From the NCBI RefSeq assembly GCF_900099825.1, contig NZ_LT629693.1, forward strand, positions 2,666,001 to 2,730,000: a DNA stretch of 64,000 nucleotides. Reading direction: 5' to 3'. Origin of the DNA: Bradyrhizobium ottawaense. Lineage in GTDB: Bacteria > Pseudomonadota > Alphaproteobacteria > Rhizobiales > Xanthobacteraceae. Numbering within the stretch: the first letter of the stretch is position 1; the number at the start of each line of letters is the position of its first letter. The notes under the pieces are model-generated. The model was not told the DNA's origin, made no database searches, and saw only the letters and a list, made by a program, of their open reading frames with translations. The position numbers were made by a program, and so were the translations under genes. This document shows positions 1 to 9,360 of this stretch, in pieces.

Positions 1-167
1 TGCACGCCAAAGGGGGCGGCATCGAGCCGCTGGTAGCCGGCGGGCGCTATGACGGGTTGATGACCCAGCTCGGCGCCGCGACGCCGATACCCGCGGTCGG
101 ATTTTCGGTCTGGATCGAGGCCCTGACGCAACTCGGCAAACCTCGCGTGCAAGGGAGCGTCGCATGA
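1..167 (+). CDS. hisZ: HisZ, ATP phosphoribosyltransferase regulatory subunit (3' end only)
   Basis: This is the last 54 codons of a gene that enters from the left edge. The reading frame beginning at base 3 contains the GGRYDGL motif of class II histidyl-tRNA synthetase-like proteins, followed by a [12 protein letters not shown] stretch, and ends in TGA at 165-167. HisZ is the catalytically silent HisRS paralogue that binds HisG and is needed for the first step of histidine synthesis. HisS itself shares the GGRYDGL motif, but the stop overlaps the hisG start (ATGA, 164-167), so the operon context favours HisZ. The overlap suggests translational coupling that keeps the two subunits in balance. 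Confidence 0.88.
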   Translation, partial: HAKGGGIEPLVAGGRYDGLMTQLGAATPIPAVGFSVWIEALTQLGKPRVQGSVA

Positions 168-1141
168 CCGCGCCGTTCGTTCTCGCGGTCCCTTCGAAAG
201 GCCGCCTGCAGGAAAACGCCGAAGCCTTCTTCGCCCGCGCAGGACTTGTCCTCGCCAAACCCGGCGGCGCGCGCGACTATCGCGGCACCATCGCGGGCCT
301 CGACAATGTCGAGATCGCCTACCTGTCGGCCAGCGAGATCGCCTCGCAACTGGCGCGCGGCATGGTGCATCTCGGCGTCACCGGCGAAGACCTGCTGCGC
401 GAGAGCATTGCCGACGCCGACAAGCGCGTGCTGCTGATCGACGGCCTCGGTTTCGGCAGCGCCAATGTCGTGGTCGCGGTGCCGCAGGCCTGGATCGACG
501 TCCGCACCATGGCCGACCTCGACGACGTCACCACCGGCTTTCGCGCCCAGCATAACCGGCGGATGCGGGTCGCGACCAAGTACATCAACCTGACCCGCAA
601 CTTCTTCGCCGCCCATGGCGTGGTCGATTACCGCATCATCGAGAGCGCCGGCGCCACTGAAGGCGCGCCGGCCGTCGGCACCGCCGAGATGATCGTCGAC
701 ATCACCACCACCGGCGCGACGCTGGCCGCCAACGGGCTCAAGGTGCTCGACGACGGCGTGATCCTGCGCAGCCAGGCCAACCTGGTCGCCTCCAGGGACG
801 CCGACTGGTCGAAGGCTGCCAGGGAGACCGCGCGGGTGATCCTCGATCACATCGCCGCCCGCGCCCGCGCCAGCAAATACCGCGAAGTGCGCACCCGTTT
901 CGCGGGCTGCAACGATACGCTGCTGGCCGAAGCCCATAACCGCTTCGGCGTGGTGGCGCCGTTCGGCGGACCGACCTCGTCGGGCATGCTGACGCTGCAC
1001 TGCCCGCCGATGCAGATCTACGCGCTCGGCAGTTTCCTGCGCGAGCACGGCGCCGACACGGTGTCGGTGGCCTCGCTCGATTATGTGCTCGACCGCGAGA
1101 ACCCGCTATTCGCCCGGCTCGAGGCGTTCCTGCGGCAATAA
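164..1141 (+). CDS. hisG: ATP phosphoribosyltransferase HisG
   Basis: HisG joins PRPP and ATP to give phosphoribosyl-ATP, the first committed step of histidine biosynthesis in the cytoplasm. The N-terminus (VPSKGRLQE) is the typical HisG start, and the PRPP-binding loop is seen near residues 178-188 ([13 protein letters not shown]). The protein has 325 residues. Short-form HisG enzymes that depend on HisZ are usually about 210-230 residues, so roughly 90 extra C-terminal residues are present here. They include a segment ([16 protein letters not shown]) that could be a regulatory-domain-like extension. The start is fixed by the ATGA overlap with hisZ. Confidence 0.95.
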   Translation: MTAPFVLAVPSKGRLQENAEAFFARAGLVLAKPGGARDYRGTIAGLDNVEIAYLSASEIASQLARGMVHLGVTGEDLLRESIADADKRVLLIDGLGFGSANVVVAVPQAWIDVRTMADLDDVTTGFRAQHNRRMRVATKYINLTRNFFAAHGVVDYRIIESAGATEGAPAVGTAEMIVDITTTGATLAANGLKVLDDGVILRSQANLVASRDADWSKAARETARVILDHIAARARASKYREVRTRFAGCNDTLLAEAHNRFGVVAPFGGPTSSGMLTLHCPPMQIYALGSFLREHGADTVSVASLDYVLDRENPLFARLEAFLRQ

Positions 1142-1231
1142 GCCGGGCCGGCCTCTCGTTTCGTTCATCGTTGCGACAGCCGCCGGCGAGTAACATATGC
1201 TGTTACGATGATGGAATTTGGAACCTGATCG

Positions 1232-2278
1232 ATGATGCTGGGCTCTGACGTTTCCGGCCTGTCCGCCACCTCGGCCGCCGCTGCGGCGCAGGGACTGTCG
1301 ATCGTCGTGCCCCTCTATAACGAGGCCGCAGGCCTTGCTGCACTGCACGAGCGGCTGATCGGGCTCGCCAGGACGCTGCACGGCCGTTACCGGCTCGGCT
1401 GCGAGGTCGTCTATGTCGACGACGGCAGCGCCGACGCGACGCTGTCGATCGCGCGCGGGCTCAAGGCCGAGGCGCTCGACGTCCAGGTGGTGTCGCTGTC
1501 GCGCAATTTCGGCAAGGAAGCCGCCCTGATGGCCGGACTGGACCATGTCCGCCGCGGCGCGGTGCTGTTCATGGACGGCGACGGCCAGCATTCGCCGGAC
1601 CTGGTCGAGAAACTCGTCGCGCACTGGATCGATGACGGCTACGACGTGGTCTATACCGCGAAGGCGAATCGCGACAATGAATCGTTCCTGCGCCGCCAGG
1701 CGGTGCACGGCTTCTACGCGCTGATCAACTGGGGCGCACGGCAGAAGATCCCCGAGGACGCCGGCGACTTCCGTCTGCTGTCGCCGCGCGCCGCGGCGGC
1801 GCTGAAGCAGCTTCCCGAGCGCAACCGTTTCTTCAAGGGTCTGGCCAGCTGGATCGGCTTCCGCCAGATCCGCGTCGACTACGAACCGGCGCCGCGCGCG
1901 CATGGCGTCACCACCTTCAGCCCGGGCCGGCTGATCGGCCTGTCGATCGAAGGCCTGACCTCGTTCTCGGTGGCGCCGCTGCGGTTCGCCAGCCTCGCCG
2001 GCGTGGTGCTGGCGACGGTGGCGTTCCTGTTCGGGCTCTCGATCCTCTGGGAAACCTGGACCACCGGCAAATCGGTTCCCGGCTATCCCTCGCTGGTGGT
2101 CGGCCTGATGACGATCGGCGGCGTGCAGCTCATCATGATCGGCATCGTCGGCGAGTATATCGGCAAGATCCTGTCGGAACTGAAAGCGCGACCGATCTAC
2201 TTCGTCGCCGAACATTCCGAGAAGCGTGCTGAAAGCGAGACGGCAACCAGCACTGCTGAGCGGACCGCGGCCGAATGA
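1232..2278 (+). CDS. GT2-family glycosyltransferase with C-terminal membrane segments
   Basis: The 348-residue protein resembles the DPM1/ArnC/GtrB group, which move a sugar from a nucleotide donor to polyprenyl phosphate at the cytoplasmic membrane. The N-terminal GT-A domain shows LSIVVPLYNE near residue 20, VDDGSAD near residue 68 and the donor/metal motif DGDGQHSPD near residue 116. Two hydrophobic segments at about 253-273 and 288-310 look like the paired helices of this group. The start has two ATG codons in a row (1232, 1235). Its stop overlaps the next gene's ATG (ATGA, 2275-2278), so the pair is probably co-translated. Substrate sugar is unknown; a hopanoid or lipid-linked sugar role is possible. 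Confidence 0.88.
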   Translation: MMLGSDVSGLSATSAAAAAQGLSIVVPLYNEAAGLAALHERLIGLARTLHGRYRLGCEVVYVDDGSADATLSIARGLKAEALDVQVVSLSRNFGKEAALMAGLDHVRRGAVLFMDGDGQHSPDLVEKLVAHWIDDGYDVVYTAKANRDNESFLRRQAVHGFYALINWGARQKIPEDAGDFRLLSPRAAAALKQLPERNRFFKGLASWIGFRQIRVDYEPAPRAHGVTTFSPGRLIGLSIEGLTSFSVAPLRFASLAGVVLATVAFLFGLSILWETWTTGKSVPGYPSLVVGLMTIGGVQLIMIGIVGEYIGKILSELKARPIYFVAEHSEKRAESETATSTAERTAAE

Positions 2279-3120
2279 ACGACGCCGCGACGCCGCGCCG
2301 GATCTGGCTGTGCGCCGACGATTACGGCCTCGCCGAGGGCGTTAACCGCGCCATTCGCGACCTGATCGAACGCGGCCGTCTCAATGCGACATCGGTGATG
2401 GTGGTCGGCGCCGCCATCGGCCGCGACGAGGTCACAGCCTTGCAGCAGGTCGCCGCCAAAAGCCCGCGCTGCGCGATCGGCCTGCATGCGACGCTGACCG
2501 CACCGTTCCGGCCGCTGACGATGCATTTCCGCCCGACCGACGGCGGCATGTTCCTGGCCTTTCCGAAGCTGTTGCGCGCCGGCCTGTTGCGGCGGCTCGA
2601 TGTCGAGATGATTTACGGTGAGCTGATGGTGCAGCTCACGGCCTTCAAGGATCTGTTCGGCCGCGCGCCTGACTTCGTCGACGGCCATCAGCATGCGCAG
2701 TTGTTTCCGCAAGCGCGCGACGCGTTTCTGCGCGCGGTCAAGGAAGCGGCCCCCGGCGCCTGGGTGCGCCAGGGCGGTCGCATGCAGCCGCTGGCGCAAC
2801 GGCTGGCGACGCCGAAGGCGCTGGTGCTCGACGTCCTGAGTTCGCAGTTTCGCAAGCGGGCGGCCCGCGCCGGGCTGCCGTTCAACCCGGCCTTTGCCGG
2901 CGCCTATGATTTTTCGACACAACCTGATTTCGGCGCGCTGATGCGGCAGTTCCTTGACGGGCTGCCGGAGGGTGGCCTGGTGATGTGTCATCCCGGTTTT
3001 GTCGACGAGACGCTGCAAAGCCTCGATCCGCTGACCAGCCAGCGCGAAGCCGAACACGCGTATCTGGCCGGCGACCAATTCCCGCCGCTGCTGGCCGCGA
3101 ACAATGTAACACTCGCCTGA
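2275..3120 (+). CDS. ChbG/YdjC (HpnK-like) carbohydrate deacetylase family protein
   Basis: A 281-residue protein of the YdjC/ChbG fold, metal-dependent deacetylases that act on N-acetylated sugars. The N-terminal CADDYGL carries the metal-binding aspartates, and the DGHQHAQLFP motif (residues about 138-147) carries metal-binding histidines. Family members in this clade are often paired with glycosyltransferases, including in hopanoid glycolipid clusters (HpnK). The ATGA overlap with the upstream GT2 gene supports a shared function: one enzyme transfers an N-acetyl sugar to a lipid and the other deacetylates it. That pathway is inference from the pairing; the substrate cannot be read from sequence. 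Confidence 0.85.
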   Translation: MNDAATPRRIWLCADDYGLAEGVNRAIRDLIERGRLNATSVMVVGAAIGRDEVTALQQVAAKSPRCAIGLHATLTAPFRPLTMHFRPTDGGMFLAFPKLLRAGLLRRLDVEMIYGELMVQLTAFKDLFGRAPDFVDGHQHAQLFPQARDAFLRAVKEAAPGAWVRQGGRMQPLAQRLATPKALVLDVLSSQFRKRAARAGLPFNPAFAGAYDFSTQPDFGALMRQFLDGLPEGGLVMCHPGFVDETLQSLDPLTSQREAEHAYLAGDQFPPLLAANNVTLA

Positions 3121-3266
3121 TAAGTACTTGCCTGAAAAGGTTCACGAAAACCGGCCGGTCGAGATGTCGCATACCAAAATTTAATTCGGCCACCCACTAT
3201 TTGCGACGCAAACCCCGCCTACATCATCCCCGTGCTTCGATCCCCATTCGGCGCGAGGAGAAGGCC

Positions 3267-4109
3267 ATGACACCGCAAGAACGCCAACTGATTGACGATC
3301 TTTTCGACCGGCTCGCCAAACTCGAAACCGCGCCGCGCGACCCCGAGGCCATGTCCGCGATCATGCAGGGCCTGCGCACCGCGCCCAATGCGGTCTATGC
3401 GCTGGTGCAAACCACCCTCGTGCAGGACGAGGCGCTGAGGCGCGCCCATGACCGCATCCAGGAACTGGAAGCCACGCAAACCGGTCAGCCCACCCCGTCC
3501 GGCGGTTTCCTCGATTCGATGCGCGACGCGATCTTCGGACAGGGCCAGCCGCAAGGTTCCGGCTCGGTGCCGCATGTCCGCGCGCCCGATATCGGCGGCG
3601 GCCGCCCGGTATGGAACAGCGGTCAGGTGATGCAGCAGAGCCAGGCGCCGGGACAACAATACGGACAGCAATACGGCCAGCCTCAAGGCTACGGCCAACC
3701 CTATGGCGCACAGCAGCCGGCGATCGGCGGCGGTGGCGGCTCGTTTCTCGGAACCGCGGCGGCAGCCGCAGCCGGCGTGGTCGGCGGATCGCTGCTGCTC
3801 GGCAGCATCCGCTCGATGATGGGCGGCGGCGGCCACCAGCAGTCGTTCGCCGATTCGTCCGGGCTCGGCAGCGGCGGCGGCAACCAGAAGCCGTGGAGCG
3901 ATCAGTCGAGCAGCGACCTGGCGCGTGACGCCGGGATCAATGACATCAACTCATCGGGCTCGTCCGGCCAGCGTGCCGCCGACGACAGCTACGGTTCGCG
4001 CGCCGGGCTGTTCGACCAGGCCTCGAACGACGACACCGATCACGACGCCGACGGCTTCGATGACGACGACGGTGGCGACGGCGGCGACGGTGACAGCGAT
4101 TTCGCCTGA
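3267..4109 (+). CDS. DUF2076 domain-containing protein
   Basis: Start chosen at ATG 3267, preceded by a GAGGAG ribosome site, giving 280 residues beginning MTPQERQLI. The first 90 residues are helical and match the DUF2076 style (DDLFDRLAKLE). The middle is rich in Gln/Gly/Tyr (repeated QQYGQ units around residues 127-150), followed by Gly-rich and Ala-rich stretches and a strongly acidic Asp/Gly tail. Function is unknown. The low-complexity middle and acidic tail suggest a disordered or surface-associated protein. A strong terminator follows. An upstream in-frame extension exists but has no ribosome site. Confidence 0.85.
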   Translation: MTPQERQLIDDLFDRLAKLETAPRDPEAMSAIMQGLRTAPNAVYALVQTTLVQDEALRRAHDRIQELEATQTGQPTPSGGFLDSMRDAIFGQGQPQGSGSVPHVRAPDIGGGRPVWNSGQVMQQSQAPGQQYGQQYGQPQGYGQPYGAQQPAIGGGGGSFLGTAAAAAAGVVGGSLLLGSIRSMMGGGGHQQSFADSSGLGSGGGNQKPWSDQSSSDLARDAGINDINSSGSSGQRAADDSYGSRAGLFDQASNDDTDHDADGFDDDDGGDGGDGDSDFA

Positions 4110-4130
4110 GTCACCTCAGGCCTGACACGA

Positions 4131-4161
4131 AAAAACGGCCGCCCGATCGGGCGGCCGTTTT
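4131..4161 (+). terminator. Rho-independent terminator after DUF2076 gene
   Basis: Perfect 10-bp stem ACGGCCGCCC (4135-4144) / GGGCGGCCGT (4149-4158) with loop GATC, flanked by an A run on the left and T run on the right. It could work in both directions and would also insulate the convergent L,D-transpeptidase gene. Confidence 0.9.
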
Positions 4162-4183
4162 GATTCTTGACAGTGGATTTCTA

Positions 4184-4233
4184 TTTTGACGCGTTTTCTT
4201 GACGCGAACCGGGATCCACTTCGCTTGAAACTC
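4184..4233. repeat. Dispersed intergenic repeat (TTTTGACGCGTTTTCT family)
   Basis: The segment starting TTTTGACGCGTTTTCT and ending CGCTTGAAACTCT recurs with interruptions at 52024-52103, again next to a gene end. The shared core includes ACGCGAACCGG and CTTCGCTTGAAA. Partial cognates (GAAAACGCTCTAAT) appear at 17994-18006 and 33859-33871. This is a genome-wide intergenic repeat type rather than a gene. Confidence 0.7.
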
Positions 4234-4237
4234 TATG

Positions 4238-5041
4238 TTAGATCACGATGACCTTGGCGCCGACGCCGACGCGGCCGTACAGATCGATCACGTCCTCGTT
4301 GCGCATCCGGATGCAGCCGGAAGAGACGTTGGTGCCGATGGTCCAGGGCTCGTTGGAGCCGTGGATGCGATACAGTGTCGACCCCAGATACATCGCGCGC
4401 GCGCCGAGCGGATTTGCCGGGCCGCCTTCCATGTGCCGCGGCAGGTCCGGGCGGCGCGCCAACATTTCCGAAGGCGGTGTCCAGGCCGGCCATTCCTTCT
4501 TCGCCGAGATGGTCTTGACGCCCGACCAGGTGAAGCCGGGACGGCCGACCCCGATGCCGTAGCGCAGCGCCTTGCCGTCGCCCTGCACCAGGAACAGGAA
4601 TTTGTTCGGCGTATCGACGACGATGGTGCCGGCGCCTTCCTTGCCGTGATACTCGACCACCTGCTTTTCGTATTTCGGATCGAACGAACGCTGCCTGTCG
4701 TCGACCGCCTCTTCCTGCTGCTGCGGGCGCATCGACTGCTGCGGATCCATCGGCGGCAGCAGCGAACGGCGGCCATAGCCGTTGTCCGGCTGCTGTTGAT
4801 ACATCGGCTGCTGTTGCTGGTAACGCCCGCCCTGCGGCGCATCGCCGAACAGGAACTGAATGAAGCCGCCGCCCATATTCGAATTTTCGGCAGAGGCCAT
4901 TCGAACCGGCGCGGCCGGCGCGGGCTCGCGGGCGTAGATGACGGAGGGTTCAGCAAGCGGCGAAGCGTCAATCGCCTGGGCCTGATCGGCAAAGCAAAGG
5001 CAAGACACGCTCGCGAGGAGCGCAAGGGAGATTTTTGACAT
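4238..5041 (-). CDS. L,D-transpeptidase (YkuD/ErfK family), exported
   Basis: Start chosen at ATG 5041 because residues 1-24 (MSKISLALLASVSCLCFADQ...) form a signal peptide ending at AQA; the longer frame adds a charged leader. The mature protein has a Gln/Pro-rich linker (repeats of QQQPM type) and a C-terminal YkuD domain with His227 (YRIHGSNEPW) and Cys243 in SSGCIRMRNED, plus the catalytic-pocket Arg. Such enzymes make 3-3 crosslinks in peptidoglycan or tether proteins to it in the periplasm. Length 267 residues is typical. It is convergent with the DUF2076 gene and divergent from the cheZ-like gene. Confidence 0.92.
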   Translation of the reverse strand: MSKISLALLASVSCLCFADQAQAIDASPLAEPSVIYAREPAPAAPVRMASAENSNMGGGFIQFLFGDAPQGGRYQQQQPMYQQQPDNGYGRRSLLPPMDPQQSMRPQQQEEAVDDRQRSFDPKYEKQVVEYHGKEGAGTIVVDTPNKFLFLVQGDGKALRYGIGVGRPGFTWSGVKTISAKKEWPAWTPPSEMLARRPDLPRHMEGGPANPLGARAMYLGSTLYRIHGSNEPWTIGTNVSSGCIRMRNEDVIDLYGRVGVGAKVIVI

Positions 5042-5344
5042 CGACGTACTCGTTACTGTTTCGTCACTGTGGTTCACTTCGGCGTCTGCACGGCGCCGTC
5101 GCACGCAATCAATACAAACGAAAACCTAATCGGTTTGGTAAACGGCTACGGCGTTTCGATTCACCACGTCGCCAACCGGGCGCTGATTTGTCCGATAGCG
5201 TTTATTTTGGGTGAACGCGGACCCTCCATGGTTAATCACTGGTTTGCGCCTTCGCAAAACGCATCCCGGCGTGTGTTCCCGCGTGAACCTGACGTTAAAT
5301 CGCATCGGTCTAAAACACGGGAATTGAAGGGGTGGGAAAAACTC
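5042..5344. other. Divergent intergenic region, no gene seen
   Basis: 303 bases between the L,D-transpeptidase and CheZ-like genes. It is less GC-rich than its neighbours and must hold both promoters, but no convincing -35/-10 pair or operator was recognised. The in-frame extension of the cheZ-like frame through this stretch lacks coding character. Confidence 0.5.
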
Positions 5345-6127
5345 ATGTCGGTTAGTCGCAAACGTTTTCGTATCGAAGAAGCCATTCTGGGCAACGCGCC
5401 CATGACCGCAGCTGCCGAAGGCGGCGACATCGGCCCGATGCATCGCGAGATCATGTCCGAGTTGCGCTCGATCCGCGCCCAGATGGCCGCCGGCGGCGGT
5501 CACCATCGCTCGGCCGTCACCGAAACCGCGGAAGCCAGCGTCGCGCGCGAAGTGGCCGAGGCGCATTCGCTTCTGGAAACCTATCGCGCCCAGATCGAGC
5601 AGTGCGAGAAGCTCAAGGTCGAGCTCGACCTTATCCACGACGCCATCAACCGCACCAAGCGCGAAATTGCCACGCTGCATGGCCGCAGCTTCGACGGCGA
5701 GGAAATGGCCAAGGTCAACGGTGAGCTCGGCGCCGTCGTCGGCGGCACCGAAGAAGCCACCCAGCAGATTCTCGAGGCCACCGAGGCGATCGACCAGGCC
5801 GCCAGCGCGCTGTCGAAGAACATCTCGCCGGACCAGCAGAAGCTGCTGGCCGAGGAAATCCAGGAACGCGTGATCTCGATCTTCGAGGCCTGCAACTTCC
5901 AGGATCTCACCGGCCAGCGCATCAGCAAGGTGATGACGACGATGAAGTTCATCGAAAATCACATCAATGCGATGATGGAGATCTGGGGCGGCGTCGACGC
6001 GATCAAGGCCCACGCCACGCCGATCGTCGACACCCGCGAAGGCGACGCCAAGCTGCTCAACGGCCCGAAGCTGGAAGGCGACGTCGGCCACGCCTCGCAG
6101 GACGACATCGACGCCTTGTTCGATTGA
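5345..6127 (+). CDS. CheZ-like protein phosphatase
   Basis: Start at ATG 5345 after a GGGGTGGG ribosome site gives 260 residues. CheZ dephosphorylates CheY-P and resets chemotaxis signalling. The signature FQDLTGQRISK lies near residues 183-193 and contains the Asp/Gln pair used for CheY-P hydrolysis. The C-terminus ends DDIDALFD, resembling the CheZ tail helix that binds CheY. A long helical stretch (residues 60-150) fits the four-helix-bundle hairpin. No other chemotaxis genes are in view, so the partner response regulator is elsewhere and might not be a flagellar CheY. Confidence 0.88.
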   Translation: MSVSRKRFRIEEAILGNAPMTAAAEGGDIGPMHREIMSELRSIRAQMAAGGGHHRSAVTETAEASVAREVAEAHSLLETYRAQIEQCEKLKVELDLIHDAINRTKREIATLHGRSFDGEEMAKVNGELGAVVGGTEEATQQILEATEAIDQAASALSKNISPDQQKLLAEEIQERVISIFEACNFQDLTGQRISKVMTTMKFIENHINAMMEIWGGVDAIKAHATPIVDTREGDAKLLNGPKLEGDVGHASQDDIDALFD

Positions 6128-6177
6128 GATTTTGCTCCGCCGGGTGGCGACACCCGGCGACGGCATCCGAAACGAAA

Positions 6178-6206
6178 AACGCCGGCAGCGATGCCGGCGT
6201 TTTTTG
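6178..6206 (+). terminator. Rho-independent terminator after cheZ-like gene
   Basis: Stem AACGCCGGC / GCCGGCGTT with loop AGCGAT followed by a run of T. It sits between the cheZ-like gene and the convergent lipoprotein gene. Confidence 0.9.
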
Positions 6207-6236
6207 TTGCAGCGAGGTTTAAGTTTTCTTAAGCGC

Positions 6237-6755
6237 TCACGCCCGCGGCGCGCAGCGCACATAGACCATGTTGCCGTAACGGACCGCGGCGTCCTTGTCG
6301 ATGAAGCGGGTGACCAGCACGCGGCCGTCGAACGACACGATCTCGCGGTCCTGCTCGCCGGGGGTCGGTCCGGGCGGGCCGATATAGTTCTTACCGCTCG
6401 GACTGCCCTTGAGGCGAAGTTCCTGCGGTGTCGCCTGGTCGGCCAGATGCATCACCACGCCGCCGGATTGCCCGGCGCCGATCACGTAAGGCTGCTTGCA
6501 CTGTCCCCTCGCCGCGGCTTCGGTCCTGGCGCGATCGGCGGGATTCTGGAACGAGGCGAGACCCCAGCGGCCGACGATCTCGTCGGCGCGGATCGAGGCC
6601 GGCATTTCGGGGGCTACCCCGGGCTCCGACGGCTCGGGCGATGAATTCGACGACAGCGACGGCAGGCTCATGCTGCCGCACCCCGCGAGGAAAACCGTCA
6701 GCGCCGAGGCAATCGCCAGATTGGCAACCGTACGCGCATTACCTGACCTGATCAT
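6237..6755 (-). CDS. Putative lipoprotein with GRWGLASFQ motif
   Basis: Start taken at ATG 6755 (MIRSGNART). Residues 10-26 are hydrophobic and end in a lipobox LAGC (Cys near residue 27), so the product should be a lipid-anchored envelope protein. After a Ser/Pro linker comes a compact domain of about 110 residues starting GRWGLASFQNPAD, with one pair of cysteines (GQC and VRC). The layout recalls small lipoprotein inhibitors of the AprI/Inh-Omp19 type, but that is only a resemblance; function unassigned. Convergent with the cheZ-like gene. Confidence 0.75.
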   Translation of the reverse strand: MIRSGNARTVANLAIASALTVFLAGCGSMSLPSLSSNSSPEPSEPGVAPEMPASIRADEIVGRWGLASFQNPADRARTEAAARGQCKQPYVIGAGQSGGVVMHLADQATPQELRLKGSPSGKNYIGPPGPTPGEQDREIVSFDGRVLVTRFIDKDAAVRYGNMVYVRCAPRA

Positions 6756-6956
6756 TGCATTCCCCCGACCAATCCTGAGCCGCCCATCCCGCGCAGCCAA
6801 CCGTAAAACGCCTGCCGGAGCAATGACGTCTCTTTAACTACGCCACCATTCCGATTTGGTTTCTCAGGGAGCATCCTATATTGGCCTCACCAAGGCCTTA
6901 ACCGTTTTCGGAACTTGGCTCCCTTGGCTCCCCCGGCCTCGCCGTGGCTCCCTTGC

Positions 6957-6984
6957 TTGACAGGAACCCCGCCAAGCCATATTC
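6957..6984 (+). promoter_or_regulatory. Sigma70-like promoter of groESL
   Basis: TTGACA at 6957-6962 is a perfect -35 hexamer; ATATTC/CATATT at 6978-6984 is a plausible -10 with 15-16 base spacing. Transcription would start near 6990, immediately before the CIRCE element, which is the usual arrangement for HrcA-controlled chaperone operons. Confidence 0.75.
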
Positions 6985-6996
6985 CCCGGGCCACAA

Positions 6997-7023
6997 TTAG
7001 CACTCAAATGCAACGATTGCTAA
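6997..7023 (+). promoter_or_regulatory. CIRCE operator (HrcA binding site)
   Basis: TTAGCACTC (6997-7005), a 9-base spacer, then GATTGCTAA (7015-7023). The left arm is a perfect CIRCE half and the right arm differs from GAGTGCTAA at one base. It lies about 110 bases upstream of groES, in the transcript leader. HrcA repression released by heat stress is the expected control. Confidence 0.93.
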
Positions 7024-7131
7024 GGGGACCCGCCGTCCCGCCCGGGATGGGTTCGAACAGCCGGCATTCCCGGCCATTTCGATGGCAACCAGATCTAACC
7101 GAGCCTCCCAGAGGAATGAAGAGGAAACCTC

Positions 7132-7428
7132 ATGTCGAAGTCCAAATTCCGTCCGCTGCATGACCGCGTCGTGGTCAAGCGTATCGATGCCGAAGAGAAG
7201 ACCAAGGGCGGCATCATCATTCCCGACAGCGCCAAGGAAAAGCCCTCGCAGGGCGAAGTCACGGCGGTCGGTCCCGGCGGTCGCGACGAGGCCGGCAAGC
7301 TGATCCCGATCGACCTCAAGGTCGGCGACCGCGTGCTGTTCGGCAAATGGTCGGGCACCGAGGTCAAGCTCGATGGCGAAGAACTCCTGATCATGAAGGA
7401 GTCGGACATCATGGGCGTGCTGAACTGA
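7132..7428 (+). CDS. groES: Co-chaperonin GroES
   Basis: 98 residues beginning [17 protein letters not shown], full length for GroES, with the mobile-loop region [18 protein letters not shown] (residues about 17-34). It forms the heptameric lid for GroEL in the cytoplasm. A GAGGAAACC ribosome site precedes ATG 7132. It is the first gene of the CIRCE-controlled operon; groEL follows after 159 bases that hold a large palindromic repeat. Bradyrhizobia carry several groESL copies, and this one is of the HrcA/CIRCE type. Confidence 0.98.
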   Translation: MSKSKFRPLHDRVVVKRIDAEEKTKGGIIIPDSAKEKPSQGEVTAVGPGGRDEAGKLIPIDLKVGDRVLFGKWSGTEVKLDGEELLIMKESDIMGVLN

Positions 7429-7444
7429 CGCACGCTGCCCTCAC

Positions 7445-7532
7445 CCTGAGGAGGCAGCGAAGCTGCCGTCTCGAAGGGTGAACGTCACACCAGCTCATCC
7501 TTCGAGACGCGGGCCAAGGCCCGCTCCTCAGG
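7445..7532. repeat. Nested palindromic intergenic repeat inside groES-groEL
   Basis: Outer arms CCTGAGGAG (7445-7453) and CTCCTCAGG (7524-7532); inner arms CGTCTCGAAGG (7467-7477) and CCTTCGAGACG (7499-7509), all perfect. The RNA would form a long hairpin between the two cistrons. A shorter cognate with CCTGAGG and CCTCGAAGGGCC occurs at 12238-12280. Confidence 0.85.
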
Positions 7533-7563
7533 CAACAACGGCGGAGCCGTTGTGCCGGGATGA

Positions 7564-9237
<1,674 letters not shown>

Positions 9238-9265
9238 GCCCCTCCCAGATCCTGCTAAACAGATC

Positions 9266-9296
9266 GAAGGCCGCCTCCGGGCGGCCTTCTTTTTTT
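9266..9296 (+). terminator. Rho-independent terminator of groESL
   Basis: Perfect 10-bp stem GAAGGCCGCC (9266-9275) / GGCGGCCTTC (9280-9289), loop TCCG, then seven T. Confidence 0.95.
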
Positions 9297-9360
9297 GGTG
9301 ATGTTGTAGAGGTTTGCTAGGTACTGAACTTATCGATTCTGTCGCTTCAGGGAATTTCAT

